Source: Anaeramoeba flamelloides
Lineage: Eukaryota; Metamonada; Anaeramoebidae
DNA length: 64,000 nucleotides
Reading direction: 5' to 3'
Assembly (NCBI GenBank): GCA_027625915.1
Contig: JANTQA010000060.1
Coordinates: 1,922,001-1,986,000 of the forward strand
The first letter of the stretch is position 1. The number at the start of each line of letters is the position of its first letter. Shown here one piece after another: positions 21,015-33,211 of the stretch. The position numbers were made by a program, and so were the translations under genes. The notes beneath the pieces were generated by a model. The model was not told where the DNA came from and searched no databases. It worked only from the letters and a program-made list of their open reading frames with translations.

Positions 21015-22245
21015 AATCTTTGATTTTTCTTTATTCTTTTGAATTCTGGAAAACCGATGATACTCTACCGACACTTTTCATTAGGTTTTCCAAAAATCTA
21101 AAGAAAATAGTAATAATTATGGATTTTACACTATTCTTTTGATTTTTTAAAAACTTATATAAACTTGTTTTATTAGTTATTTATTAAAAGAAAAGAGTAA
21201 TTAAAGAAAATTTTATCTAAATAGAAAAAAAAAGAGAAGAAAAATAATAAAAATATCAATAAATAATAATAATATCATTTACATGACCAAGTTAAAAAAA
21301 ATACTCCGTTAACTTTTCCAGGATTTGAAAGAATTGAGTAAAATCATTGATTTTACTAAATCATTTCTTTTGAATTCTTAAAAAGCTAACTGCAGTTTTC
21401 CAGGAGTTAACAGAATTGGGTAAAATTGTGGTTTATCACAATTCTTTTAAATTCGGAAAATCCAACAGCAGTTTTCTTGAGGTTTTCTGTTTTATCTGTT
21501 AAGTGTTCTAGGTTTTTTTGAGTTTTTCTATTTTATTTGTGAAGTGTTCTAGGTTTTTTTTTACTTTTCTGTTTATTTCGAAAATCAATAGGTTTTCGTT
21601 TACTTTTCTTGAAGTTTTCTGTTTTATTACTCTAGTTTTCTAGATTTTTTTGAGGTTTTCTATTTAATTTGGAAAATCTATTGATTTTCGTTAGGTTTTT
21701 TTGAGTTTTCTATTTATTGGGAAAATCAATTTATTTTCGTTAAGTTTTTTTGAGTTTTCAATTTTTTTTGAAAATCAATTGATTTTCTGTTTATTTTGAA
21801 AAGTAAAAAAAAACCTAAAAAACTTGAGAAATAAAACAGAAAACTTCGAGAAAAGTAAAAAAACCCAATATATTTTCGAAATAAAATAGAAAACATCAAA
21901 AACTCCAGAACACTTTACAAATAAATAGAAAATCCAAAAAAAAATAACGAAAATCTATTGATTTTCCAAATAAAAAGAAATCTCAAGAAAAGCTATTGAT
22001 GAGATTGTTAAATTTAAGAAATAAAAAGAAATTTATTTCAATTTTCTTTTAATTTCAAAAAGTAAAAAAAAAGCCAATCATGGTTTTCCAAAAATCAAAA
22101 GAATAGAATAAAATCAAAATTTTACTATTTACTTTTGATTTTTGGAAAAACTAATCAAAAGTATCCGTAGAGTATCTATCGGTTTTCCAGAATTCAAAAG
22201 AATAAAGAAAAATCAAAGATTTTACTCAATTCTTTTAAATTCTGA
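21015..22245. repeat. Modular palindromic array II, whole region a giant hairpin
   Basis: The ends (AATTCTGGAAAACCGAT at about 21040 and its complement at about 22170-22190) are near-perfect inverted copies over more than 50 bp. The centre is a perfect 18-bp palindrome, GAAAATCAATTGATTTTC, at 21770-21787. Inside are repeated modules shared with arrays at 8146 and 29683. The part at 21186-21305 also resembles 41560-41675. It directly adjoins LINE sequence at 22255. Confidence 0.75.
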
Positions 22246-22254
22246 TGAATATAA

Positions 22255-22560
22255 ATGTACTTTTGACTTGTAGAAATCAATAACTCATTATATGTATAAA
22301 TAAATATATTTCTTTTTATAGTTCAATTAAATCTTTTCAATACAAGTTAATTTGAGTTTATTCAATTGTTTAAATTTGATAAATTTTCCTAAATAAGGTT
22401 ACTATATTTTTTTAAATTTTTTGTTTTTGAATTTCTTTTCTTTTGATTTATTGATATTATCATATTTTCAAATTTAAATTCTGTCTTGTAAATAAGAATT
22501 GGTGTTTTTCTATTTATTAGTATATTCCAGGAATACCCGAATTAATACATGAATTACATA
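22255..22560 (-). mobile_element. LINE fragment next to array II
   Basis: It matches 16640-16925 of the best LINE (GTAGAAATCAATAACTCATT, AATAAGAATTGGTG, TATTCCAGGAAT): the region between the zinc knuckle and the RT thumb. Heavily decayed. Confidence 0.6.
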
Positions 22561-25072
22561 ATTTATCCTTTATATTTCAAAAAAAAAATTGAATTTTGAT
22601 TTTTTTGTGTTTAAGAAAGTTTTCGTTATTAATCCCTTATTTTTTTTAATTTTTTTGTTATTTTTTTTTTTTTGATTACCATTTGGGAAAAAAATGAAAC
22701 GTGAAAAAAGTTTAACTTGGTTTGTCATTGGATATAAATGATTTGGAAATGTAAAAATCAAATAAGATCAATCAATAAAAGAAAAAATTAATAAATAAAA
22801 ATATAATGGGGGATTACAAGGAATATGATTTTGATAATACCTTTAAGAAATGGTATTTTTGACTGATTAATCTTGAATTAACAATTTGTTGAAAAGTTTT
22901 TATAAATTTGATGTCTCTAAAAAAGCTGATAGGATTTACATAATTATAAACATATTTTACAAATTATTCATTTTCAAATTAATAAAATTCAAAAAAGTAA
23001 AAAGATTATAACTTTTCTGTGAACTATTATGTGCATTTTCAAATTTTAAATTCTCTGAAATTGAAATAAAATATCTTAACGAATAAAAATGATTTAAGAG
23101 AAATTCAATTCAAGGAGATTAAAAATAATCCATTTTTTAGGTTTTTTTGGGGGGTTTTAAGATAAATTAAAAAATAACATTTATTGTTGAAAGAAACTTT
23201 ACTAAATTTTAGAATAAAACAAGTGGAATTTAGTAAAAGTAGGTTTTTTTACGATTGAATCATGAATCATATCCAAACTATTTTTGGTATGTTTATACAT
23301 TTGAAGTAAACTTTATAGTCAATTTAAAATGAAGTGGAAAGTACAGACACTAGAGTAATTTTGATTTCCGCTTATATATAAATGTAGATTTTAAATATGG
23401 AAATCAAAAATTGATTTTGTCCAAACAAAAAGACTATGAAAATTAAAACACTAAATTTAGATTTTTAATATGATATATTGGATCTACCTTCTTTAAAGTC
23501 ATCAATTATATTTTCAGTTATAAAAGTAGAATTAACGACTATATATTGATAATCTTGGAAAGGTACATTAAGGGATAAATGGAGTAGATCTCTCCGTCTA
23601 TGAGATATATTTTTTGGAAAATGAATAATTTTCCAATTTAAACAACAATTTTATTTTAGATAAATTCAGAGTGATGAAAAAATAAAAGTAGGATCTGATT
23701 AAAATGATTAGTGGCTAAGTTATTAAATTTATTATAAAAATAATTGGGTAAAGCTTGATCAAACGGTAAATTTTTTCAATAAATAAAAAAGAATAAATAA
23801 TAAAATAAAATCAAGTTGATAATATCTTATTATTATTATTTATTAATAGAGATCATGTAAAATTGGATAGAAAAAGTTTCACACTTTTCTTTTTCTTCCA
23901 ATTATCATTGATTTTTCTTTTTCATTTTATTTTTGAGTTTTCTTTTTTTCTTTTTTTTTTTTTGGTTGACCATTTTTTTAATTATTAATAAATATCCAAT
24001 CCGTTGTAATTTATTTCAGGGTTCTAATTGATTTTTTAAACCCAAAAACAAACCAACAATTGCTACATCCAGGTAAACGTATTTTATTTTGTTATTGCTT
24101 TTTCATTGTTCTCTTGGCTTAATAAAATACGATAGTTAATACCAAACTACTAAAAAAGAATAACCATAACCTTTTTTTTTTTTTTATTATCCTATGTGGA
24201 GATAAATTTAAAAATCTCAATTCTATTATAAATGGGAGTTCCTTTCTCTCAAGTTGATAAAAGGGGGATGCATATCGGGTTTAATTGTATTTATCGGAAT
24301 TTAGGTACTCTGTTGTGTTTGGTTAAAAAAACCGAGAGTTATTAAGGTACTAGTTCCTATTATATTGTTTTTTAATAAATTTCTAAATAAGTATTCCTTA
24401 TCTAGAAATATGTTTAATATTGAAAATAAACAGTGTTTTTCAAGCTCAAGTAATTGGCAAAAAATTTTCTCTATCTCGATTAAATTTAGGTAAAAAAATT
24501 TAATAGAGATAAGTCCCCAAAGAATTTTCCGAATTTTCTGCCCTGGGTACTTCTTTTAAGATTAAAAGTATTGTTGTTGACTTGAAAGAATATTAATTCA
24601 AGATATCTTGTTAGAATTCAAAATTTCGAGCTTTTTTTTCACAGACTGCTGTTCAAACATAAACAATTTTCTCTTTCCAGATTTGAAATTTTCTTTGAAA
24701 GAGTTCCCAAATAAAATTTCAGTATGCAAGTTTCACAGCTCTTTTCTTGAAAGTATTTTAGATTTGAGTGTGAGGGGATAAATTTACTTGAAAATAAAGT
24801 GGATGGACTTTCATAATCTGTAAAAATAGATTTTAAATTTGCCTTTTTTTATTTTGAAAATATAAAAAAGTTTCTAGATCAATAAATGTTATTTTTTAAT
24901 TTATCTTAAGCGAGTAGCCACGGTAAAGAAAAATTTTTCACTTTTGTGCAATTCTGAAGAGGATCAGAAAATAACATTTTTTACTCTGGTTGTACCTCAT
25001 TGGTTTTTATTATTTAAAGTACTTCATTCATTAGATTTTTGAAATTTTTTTTTCAAAGTCTCAAAGAAATTG
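22561..25072. other. Non-coding stretch
   Basis: No convincing ORF on either strand. Composition is somewhat more complex between 24.0 and 25.1 kb, so undetected small exons are possible, but I cannot support any. Confidence 0.45.
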
Positions 25073-25163
25073 CCACAATAGAATGTTGAGTTGAATTGCT
25101 TAAAATAGTGTTTTGAATGTTGAATAACTTATCTTTTATTCTTCTCTCAACATTCTATTGTGG
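25073..25163. repeat. Perfect 18-bp inverted repeat, about 55-nt loop
   Basis: CCACAATAGAATGTTGAG at 25073-25090 and its exact complement at 25146-25163. Pairing extends with bulges on both sides (AAATT outside, GAAT inside). It could be a small foldback or a hairpin RNA precursor. Confidence 0.6.
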
Positions 25164-25534
25164 AATTTAATTTTTTCATTTTTTATTTTTTCATCATTTT
25201 TGAGATTTTTTTAATCCTGACAAGATAAAGCAATTAGAAATATTTTTTTATTAGTGGCATTTAGGATTAATGGATTTTGTTTAAAAAAAACAACAATATT
25301 ACAATTGAGAGAATATAAAAAGAAACATAAATGGGACTTAAATAGCTAGAAGAATTCCAAAATTAGAATAATTAAGTAGAATTATTACTTGTTAGGATTG
25401 TAAAACGTTGGGTTTAGTGGAATATGAGAAGTGAATATAATTATATTTTATCAAAGTTTAAACCACAAAATAGATACACTTTTTATTCAAAGAATCTGAA
25501 ATTATCTTCTCCCAGAAAAAAAAACTAAACCTCC

Positions 25535-26072
25535 ATTCCAAAAATTTGGACACATCTAAAATCAAAAATAGTGAAACAAAAACTCAATTTACTATATTCT
25601 CCCAAACCTAATATAAAACCAGATTTAAGTAACATAGTATTAATGGTTTTTTAAGTAATCATTTTCATCCAAATATAAGAAAACAATATAAAACAAAAAA
25701 ATCAAAACAAGTGTGTCCAAAAAAAAAATGAAACGAGCTGAAATGAAAGAGTTTGAAAAAAAAAATATATTGGTAGATTTGTTAAAATTACACCAACAAT
25801 GGTTAATCGATCAAATGATAAGATACCATATACCGGTTGTATGTGGATTTATCACTTGAAGAAACTCAACTGTAACCATCTAGTAACCATCTATAAAAAA
25901 TTTTCAGATCTAACTAAACCGATTAAGTACCTTAAAAGAAGAAAATGAAAACAAAAACAAAAAACACAAAAAATGATATAGTTTTTTGAATTAAAATTAA
26001 TTTCCAAATTGATGTAAATCATGTTTTTGTTATTCTTCCAGCTGTTTAAACTGTGTCCAAATTAATCGAATT
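25535..26072 (+). mobile_element. Short TIR element with a remnant ORF
   Basis: The ends are ATTCCAAAAATTTGGACACA and the inverted TGTGTCCAAATTAATCGAA. Inside, from ATG 25728, is a reading frame beginning MKRAEMKEFEKKNILVD. After a one-base shift it continues to KKFSDLTKPIKYLKRRK and a stop. A second copy lies on the minus strand at 63684-64000 with the same end sequence and the same two peptide blocks. It resembles a degenerate Tc1/mariner-type element (GGACAC ends), but no catalytic region is visible. Confidence 0.55.
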
Positions 26073-27338
26073 AAGTTTATTTTAATAATAAAATAATAAT
26101 AATAATAAAACTATTTTATCAATATAATCTCTTTTTTTTTTATTGTTGAACATTACTAAAAAAAAAAATATCAAATAATTTTTTTAAAAAAATTTTTAGA
26201 GAATCTACGATCACATGCCACTAAAATAAAATGTTCTTATCTCATCTCTCTCAAATTTTTATCATGTCTTATGGTGTAGCTACTCCCTTAAAATCCCCCA
26301 AAAAACTTAAAAAATGCATTATTTTAAATTTCCTTTGATTGGATTCCTTTAGAATCTTCTTTCTAAGACAAGTATCGTAATACAACAAAAATAGAATTTA
26401 AAATTTGGAGATTCTTTAATCTATCAACATGATTTATGAACTCAACCCATTTTTTTTTACTGTTATTTTCCAATTAAAAAATGAAAATTTTTATTTCAAT
26501 TTTCCAAAATGAATAGCAATTATTACTGCTACAATCAAATTAGTAGAGTAAAAATTTTACTAAGGGTTAACTCAAGAAAGTTTAATTTATTGTCTAAAAA
26601 TATCATTTCTAAATGGTTTTGTCAAGATCTTTGAATTTACTTCAACTTATAAACTTGAAAAATATTTTGGAATTTGAACTAAAAATTTTCTTTTTTTAAT
26701 TGGAAAATAATAGTATAACAAGCATTATGTTGTTGTTATTAAAATGATCTGAAAGGAATATTAAATTCAGAGAAACCTGAAGTTCAACCAAAATTATGAT
26801 CAAATTGAAATATCAAAAAAATATTATTTCATATTTTATATTTGACAACAAGAAATAAAAGTGAAAAAAATATTTGCAAAACTTTTAGTTTTTTTGGAGT
26901 TAATTCTTTTTCCGATTTTCAAAGAATTAAATTCTTTTATTTCGTACTGCCCCCAAAATAATCCTTACTAACTTATTTTTTGATGATGAGTGATTTTTTT
27001 CCTAAAGATAAAGAATAATTTTGCTAAATGTATTTTTCAAAAAAATTCTTTTATTAGTAAAATGTTTCCAAAATTTTTTTTGAAAAGTGATTTGAATAAT
27101 TAGTGTTTGTTCAAGACAGTATTTTTGGTTCTTGGAAAAATATCAACAATTTACCCCAAAGATCAAATCATTTTTTCAATTTTTTTGATTAATTTATATT
27201 TTTCTTATGGAAGGGTATCTTTATCAAGTTGGTTGTATGAATTTCGATTTAGCTTTTTTTTTTAACCCAAATAACAACATTTCCATTTAATCGAATTCTT
27301 TTTCAAATCTTAATTTTTCCAAACCTGCTGACAAATAA
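26073..27338. other. AT-rich non-coding stretch
   Basis: Nothing recognisable on either strand. Confidence 0.45.
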
Positions 27339-27833
27339 AAAAAAAATAAAAATAAAATTCCCCTCAATTTTACGCATCAAAAAGCCCTCTTAAAATCTCA
27401 AAAAAAGAGATACTTTGTCTTGGTTGAAAAAAGATTGGAGGCATACAAAACAGAAAAAGAATATAAATCCAAAAAATCACCACAAAAAACTTATGATACA
27501 AAGGGTTATGTACCATCAGTTTATGAACCAACAAAAAAAAAGAAAAAAGATACAAAATTCTATTTCAGGCTAACACACAAAAAGTTAGGATCAATTAACT
27601 TTTCGACTCAAGATCGATCAAATGGGATACAGTGGCTAAAGTGTTTCAAATCTGGCACCCAAAAAGTACAAAGAAGAAAATCTTCAACTGCAAGCAAATA
27701 CCCAACTAACAAACCAAAGCTTAGTTTGCTTGAAAACCTTGAGGACTTCACGTTCTTAAAATCAAATTATTTATTATTGCAAACAACCAAAGAAAACAAA
27801 AGTAATAGATTCCTCTCTTCAAAAAACAAATAA
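27339..27833 (+). pseudogene. Unrecognised Lys/Ser-rich ORF, probably decayed
   Basis: An open frame from 27339 to 27833 with no ATG at its start; the first good codons are near 27420 (VEKRLEAYKTEKEYKSKK). The composition is protein-like (KKTYDTKGYVPSVYEP, KFYFRLTHKKLGSINF, SLLENLEDFTFLKS), unlike the A/T-run spacer. After two TAA codons the same frame goes on with SNKTPKKNLSLNPEKDL, then degrades. So either the start is in an unseen upstream exon and the tail is UTR, or the gene is decaying. No domain recognised. Confidence 0.4.
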
Positions 27834-28687
27834 TAAATTCCATCAAATAAGACACCAAAAAAGAATCTTTCTTTAAACCCTGAAAAGGATCTGACAGAAA
27901 AGAGAAACTTGTAAAAAAAAGAGAGTGTATGAGTTGCACTCAGAAAGTCTGACTTTGAGAACTTAGTTTTGTTAAGGTTTAAGAAGTTAGTTCAACTCTC
28001 ATTGAATTATTGTTTTATGAAAATTTCAAATTAAATATTTTCTCACAGATAACAGTCATGTTAGTTGTCAACCAAAAACGAGCAACACCCAATACTGTTC
28101 ATTGAATAATAAAAAGATCAAAATTATCATTCATATTTCCAAAAAATCTATCAAAGAATTAAAACCAATCATCAGAATCCTCAATTCTAAAGGCAAATTA
28201 ATAATTTAAACTGATTTTTACAGAATTAAAAAATTGAATGTTATCTGATTTCTAAATCCATTTTTCGAAAAGCTGAATGAAAATTTTGATCCATTTATTT
28301 TCAACAAATAGTCATTAAGTGTTCTACCAAACTCAAATAAATATAAACTACATTCACTAAAACATTTTTTTTATGAAAAAAAAAAGTTTTTGGTAAAGAC
28401 TCTTTTTGTGTATCATTACTTTTCCCAAATTAGTATTTTTAAAGAAGATAATTTTTTTTTCGAAACTTTAAAGTATGTGGAAAACGTGCCTTAAATTTAA
28501 ACAACAAACTTATAACTTTCTAATTTTTGTAATCAGGCTTTTTACACCACAGTTTATTGGTGAAAAATATATTTTACAGTGACCAAAAAAATAGGTATTA
28601 AAAGCCTAAAATCAATGTTTAAAATTATAATACAAGTTGCTTTTTTCTTCTATTCAAACAAAAGGTCTAATTTAGTCTCCAATAGTA
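27834..28687. other. Non-coding stretch after the 27.4-kb ORF
   Basis: The first about 80 bp still reads like coding sequence in the same frame; the rest has stops in all frames. Confidence 0.4.
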
Positions 28688-29277
28688 AGGTATTTCCAAA
28701 AAAGTGAGGCATTTTTTTTTGCCTTTCATAAAAAATCAGATTTGTTAGTGGAGGTATTTATTAAATGAAAAATACCAATTAAGTTGAATATTATCACCGA
28801 TTGAATCAATGACTAAGATATTTATTTCAGAATATGTTCATTGAAATATTTCCCAAAAAATGTAAAATTTATATTTTACTTTTTTTGGTGAAAACAATGT
28901 ACGACAAATTTCAATAAAAAACTGGAAATATGGAAAGTAAAAGGTTACAAATGATTTTTTAAACAATAAAAAACAGTTATATGTTTTCAACTCTATTTGA
29001 AAATTTGTTGTGATTAAACAAGTTATGAAAACGGTTTTTTCAATCAAAAAGAAAATAAAAACACCTATTTTCACCCCTAAAAAATATCAGATAAAATCAA
29101 GATCAGAAAATTTAATATCTTTTATTTATGTAATACAATACCAAGAAAAAAATTGAATTATTATCAAGAATCAACAAATGATATTTAATGATTTTGTATA
29201 TTTAAATACTTTTTTGAAGATTTAGTTTAAGAAATATATTTTTACAATAAATTTGTCCCACTTTCTTGGAAATAGGT
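28688..29277. mobile_element. TA-flanked MITE, copy 1 (Tc1/mariner type)
   Basis: 590 bp. The left end AGGTATTTCCAAAAAAGTG and the right end CACTTTCTTGGAAATAGGT form a TIR of about 25 bp, flanked by TA. A second copy at 39368-39951 matches along its length. The minus-strand ORF at 28838-29074 is partly shared with copy 2 but has no transposase motif. TA target and short TIR suggest a Tc1/mariner non-autonomous element. Confidence 0.8.
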
Positions 29278-29682
29278 TATACCTAAGGTCAAATCAGTTT
29301 TGAAAGTTGCCATTCTGGAGTATGAAAAAATAAAATTGAAAAATTTTGAGTTCGACAAAACTATTACTTTTATCAACATTTCACCATCTTAAAAATAAAG
29401 TTTATTTACAATCTAAACAAATTTTAAATTCAAATTTTTGAGGCTATTGAATTTATTTTTGATAGTAAAAAGTTTTTTCAAAAGTCTCTATCCGAGAAAA
29501 AAAGTGTTTTTTTTTTTCTAAAAAATTCAAATAAACGGATTGATGAATTTTAGTTTAATTCAACTTGGAGATATTTACTTGGATAGATAATAACTAATAG
29601 CTTTACAAATGTTGTATTCATCTAATAAAACTGAAATGTAGAGAAAATTTTCGAATGATAAATATTGTCATGTTCATCAAGT

Positions 29683-30240
29683 GCCGTAGAGTGCCTAGGT
29701 TTTCTTGAGTTTTATGTTTTTTTTGTAAAATATTATCTTTTTACAAATAAACAGAAAACCTCAATAAAACCTAACAGCACTTTTCCGGAATTTAAAAGAA
29801 TAGAGTAAAACCTTTGATTTTACTCAATTCATTCAAGTTAAAAAAACTAACGAAAGTGTTATAGGTTTTTTTGCTTTTTGAAATAAAAAGAAAATCTATA
29901 AAATTTTCAATTTATTTCTTAAATTAATAAATACCTAACAGTGCTTTTTCTTGAGGTTTTTTTTTTATTTTTAAAGTGTTCTAGGTTTTTCCATAATTCA
30001 AAAGAATAGAGTAAAATCTTATTTTTTGTTTATGTTTTTTATACCTATTGAGATAAACAGAAAATTTTAATAAATTTTCGGTTTATTTCAAAAAGTAAAA
30101 AAAACCTAACGAAAATCTATTGGTTTTCCAAATAAACAGAAAACTCAAGAAATCTAATGGCAGTTTTCCAGAATTTAAAAGAATTGAGTAAAATCTTTGA
30201 TTTTCCTCTATCCTTTTAAATTCTGGAAAACCTAGAGTAA
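29683..30240. repeat. Modular palindromic array III (not in a LINE)
   Basis: It starts GTGCCGTAGAGTGCCTAGG, like the start of array I, then carries the same modules: TTTTCCAGAATTTAAAAG, ATTTTACTCAATTC, AAAAAACCTAACGAAAATC and complements. No LINE sequence is recognisable on either flank. Confidence 0.65.
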
Positions 30241-33110
30241 AACCAAAAACAAAAAATATTTTTTCTATTTAAAACAATAAATAATTCTTTAATAGTACAC
30301 ATAATTGATTCTACATTTGTAAGATATTTATTAAATTTAAAATACTTTTGAATCATAATGCAATAAACTCTTAAAGGGGAAGAAAAAAATTTCAAGATAT
30401 TTTACTATTAAATTTGAAAAAAATCTTAATCCAACCCGAAAAAATGTATTTTGCTACTTAAATTGTTAAATATCTTGCAAAAAATAATTACTGATCAAAG
30501 ATCTTTTATTAACCAATCATATTTATTATAAGAGAATGTTATTCAAAAGTGAAATATTCGCAAATGTTCAATTTTTTTTGAAAATTTTTTTTCATCATTA
30601 TGTTTGAGAAAAAGAGTTCAACACAATTTTTAGTTGGTAACCTTTCTGAAAACAAAAAGTCTAATTAATTCAGAGAAGAAACAAATTTAACTTCAAAGAA
30701 TAATTCATTTTATATTTTCAATCGAATCAATAAATACTATTCTTGATCTCCTTGATTATCGAAATCGTTAAAATGGTTTTTGGGGATTTCAAAAATAGTC
30801 AAATTTTTCATAAAATTTTTTAATAATTGATCAATCAAAGAAAAACACTACCAAAAGGTATTATTATAAAAACTGTTATTGAACAAATTTTTTAATAATT
30901 GATCTAGCAAAGAAAAACCCATACCAAAAGGTAGTGCATTAAAAAAAACTTTCTTGTATTGAATCCTTCATTTTATTTTTAATCATTTTTTTTTTTTTTA
31001 TTAATTGATCTTACTTTTCATTTTCAGGTTCTATTAAGGTTCCCAATTAAAAAAACCGTTTGAATTTTTTTTTTTTCCCCTTTTTTCCCCTTTTTCTCCT
31101 AATGGTCAGCGATTTTTTGTGTTTACATTAATCAAAATAATGCGTGCACAACTACTATAAATCCATGTTTCAAAATATAATCAGTGCTTTTTTTTCTTCT
31201 TGTTACAATGGAACATTCAATTTACTACGCAATAGTATACATAAGTTCAAATCAATTTTGAAGGTAAACCCCTTGATATTATTGTGAAATTTTTAAATTA
31301 GGAATTGAATTTATTTAGCTATTTTTTAAATTTTACCCATTTTTATAGAATTTAGAGTTTTTATTTCGATTAAAAACATTCTCTAAAATTGTCTATATTT
31401 TTTGTGATAAAATTTAAAATTTGATCCTTCATTTTTAGAATTTCTTTTATTAATAGTAGATATTTAAGAAAACAATAGCATACTTATTTATTGTTAATTG
31501 CCTATTTCTTTGATCATGTATTCTTTAATCTTTCTAGAAAAAATATAAACAAGGATTTTGTTTAGCACCAGGTGTTTAATAAGTCTACACGGGTTGTTTT
31601 AGTAACAATATTTAAATATTTTATACAGTGACCTTGGAATTTTTATATTCTTTACTTATTCCCATTTTTTTTCATCAAGTTTTTTAGAATCTAGTTGAGT
31701 GGTGAAAAATTAATTTATTTTATTGAAATTTGGACATAACAGATCAAAGAATAAATTACAAAAAAAAAAAAAAAATTGAATTAACCTTTCTAAATTAACA
31801 ACAATATTTTAAATGATTCTCTCAATTTGTTTTTGATAATAGGAAAATTTTAGAATTTTTTTTTTTTTTATGAAATATATTATTTTATGTATTAAAATTG
31901 AAAAAACTTTTTGACTGTTGTCATTTGAAATAAAATTTTTGGGAGTTATTTTTTAGCCATTTATTTTATTTACAAAAAAAAATATTAATAAAAAAATTGA
32001 TTAATATCTGATTAAAAGTGGTTTCAGTCATTATTGAAGAACAATAACACTGAAAATCTAAGAAAACAAATTAAAAAAACATTTTTTTTGAAAATTAAAA
32101 AAAACTCAAGATTTACATTTTAAACATCTTAGAAAAAACAGTTTAATAGTTTTATCTAAGTCTAATTACAAACAGTTTCCAACACTACCCATTCCAATTT
32201 ATCAGATTCTACTTGTAAAGAAATATTCACAATTCATTAATTTAATTAAGAGAAATAAATGTTCAACAAAAAATTCATTTTTACTAATTTTTGGGTTGTT
32301 GAGGAATATCTAAATTTCTTTCACAATTCCCCTAAAAATTCAAAAAAAAAAATTTGAAAAATTGAATCAACCTTTAGATAATAATCAACAGAAATTTGTC
32401 ACCTGAGAAATTAATTTAATTTTTAACTTGAAGTTAAATAATTCCTAAAAAGCTTTTTTAAAAAATAAATCAAAATTTTAAAAAAAAGTTAAAAATGACT
32501 ACTCAAATCATTTTTATTCTTATTCTTATTATTTCTTTGGTTACTTTATATGTTAAACGATCTCTTTACTGTCAATTTGCAAATAATAAATGATTTTTTT
32601 TTCTGATAATTAGTGGAAAAACTACAAGATCTTCACAAACCTTAAAATGTTTTTTTTTTTTGTTTTTTAAAAATAAGAGTATTTAAGAATTTGTGTAAAA
32701 TAATATTAAAAAAGTAAATTCATAAAATTTAAAAAAGGTTTTCCAAGTAACTCTTTCAGAATAAAACACTCTCACATAACTAATTTTAACCATCACTGAA
32801 ACTGATGATTTTTTATCAACTCATTTTTAATAGTTCAAAATATTTAAATATTTCTATGTTTATTTTGCTTTTTCTTGAAATGATAGAAAAACAAAAAAAT
32901 TCATTTTAATATTGTTTCTTCAAAAAACTTGAATTCTTCCCAAATTAAAAAAAGGTTATTTTTACTATTTAAAATCATCAGAAGAAGAATCAGGGCTATT
33001 GAATTTAATTATTTATGTTTTCTAAAAGTAAAATAAAAACAATTTTCAAAATTTTAATTCATAAAAATTGTATAGTATGAAAAATTGTATCTATTTCAAT
33101 TTTAACTAAT
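30241..33110. other. Non-coding stretch with one small tandem repeat
   Basis: 30817-30885 and 30889-30955 are a tandem duplication of about 72 bp (TTTTTTAATAATTGATC, then AAAGAAAAAC, CCAAAAGGTA). Otherwise no supportable gene. Confidence 0.5.
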
Positions 33111-33211
33111 ACTTTTTTTCAAAATATAACTCTAACAAAACAAAAAACAAAACAAAAAAACAAAAAAACAAACAATCGCCAACAAACAAACAACTGAACA
33201 AAAAAACTAAA

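Noticed and set aside
25728-25838. Spliced exon ending at GTATGT, with a paralogue at the window end using GTAAGT
   Set aside because: Comparing the copies shows one continuous reading frame with a one-base shift, and TIR-like ends outside. A transposon remnant explains it better than a host intron.
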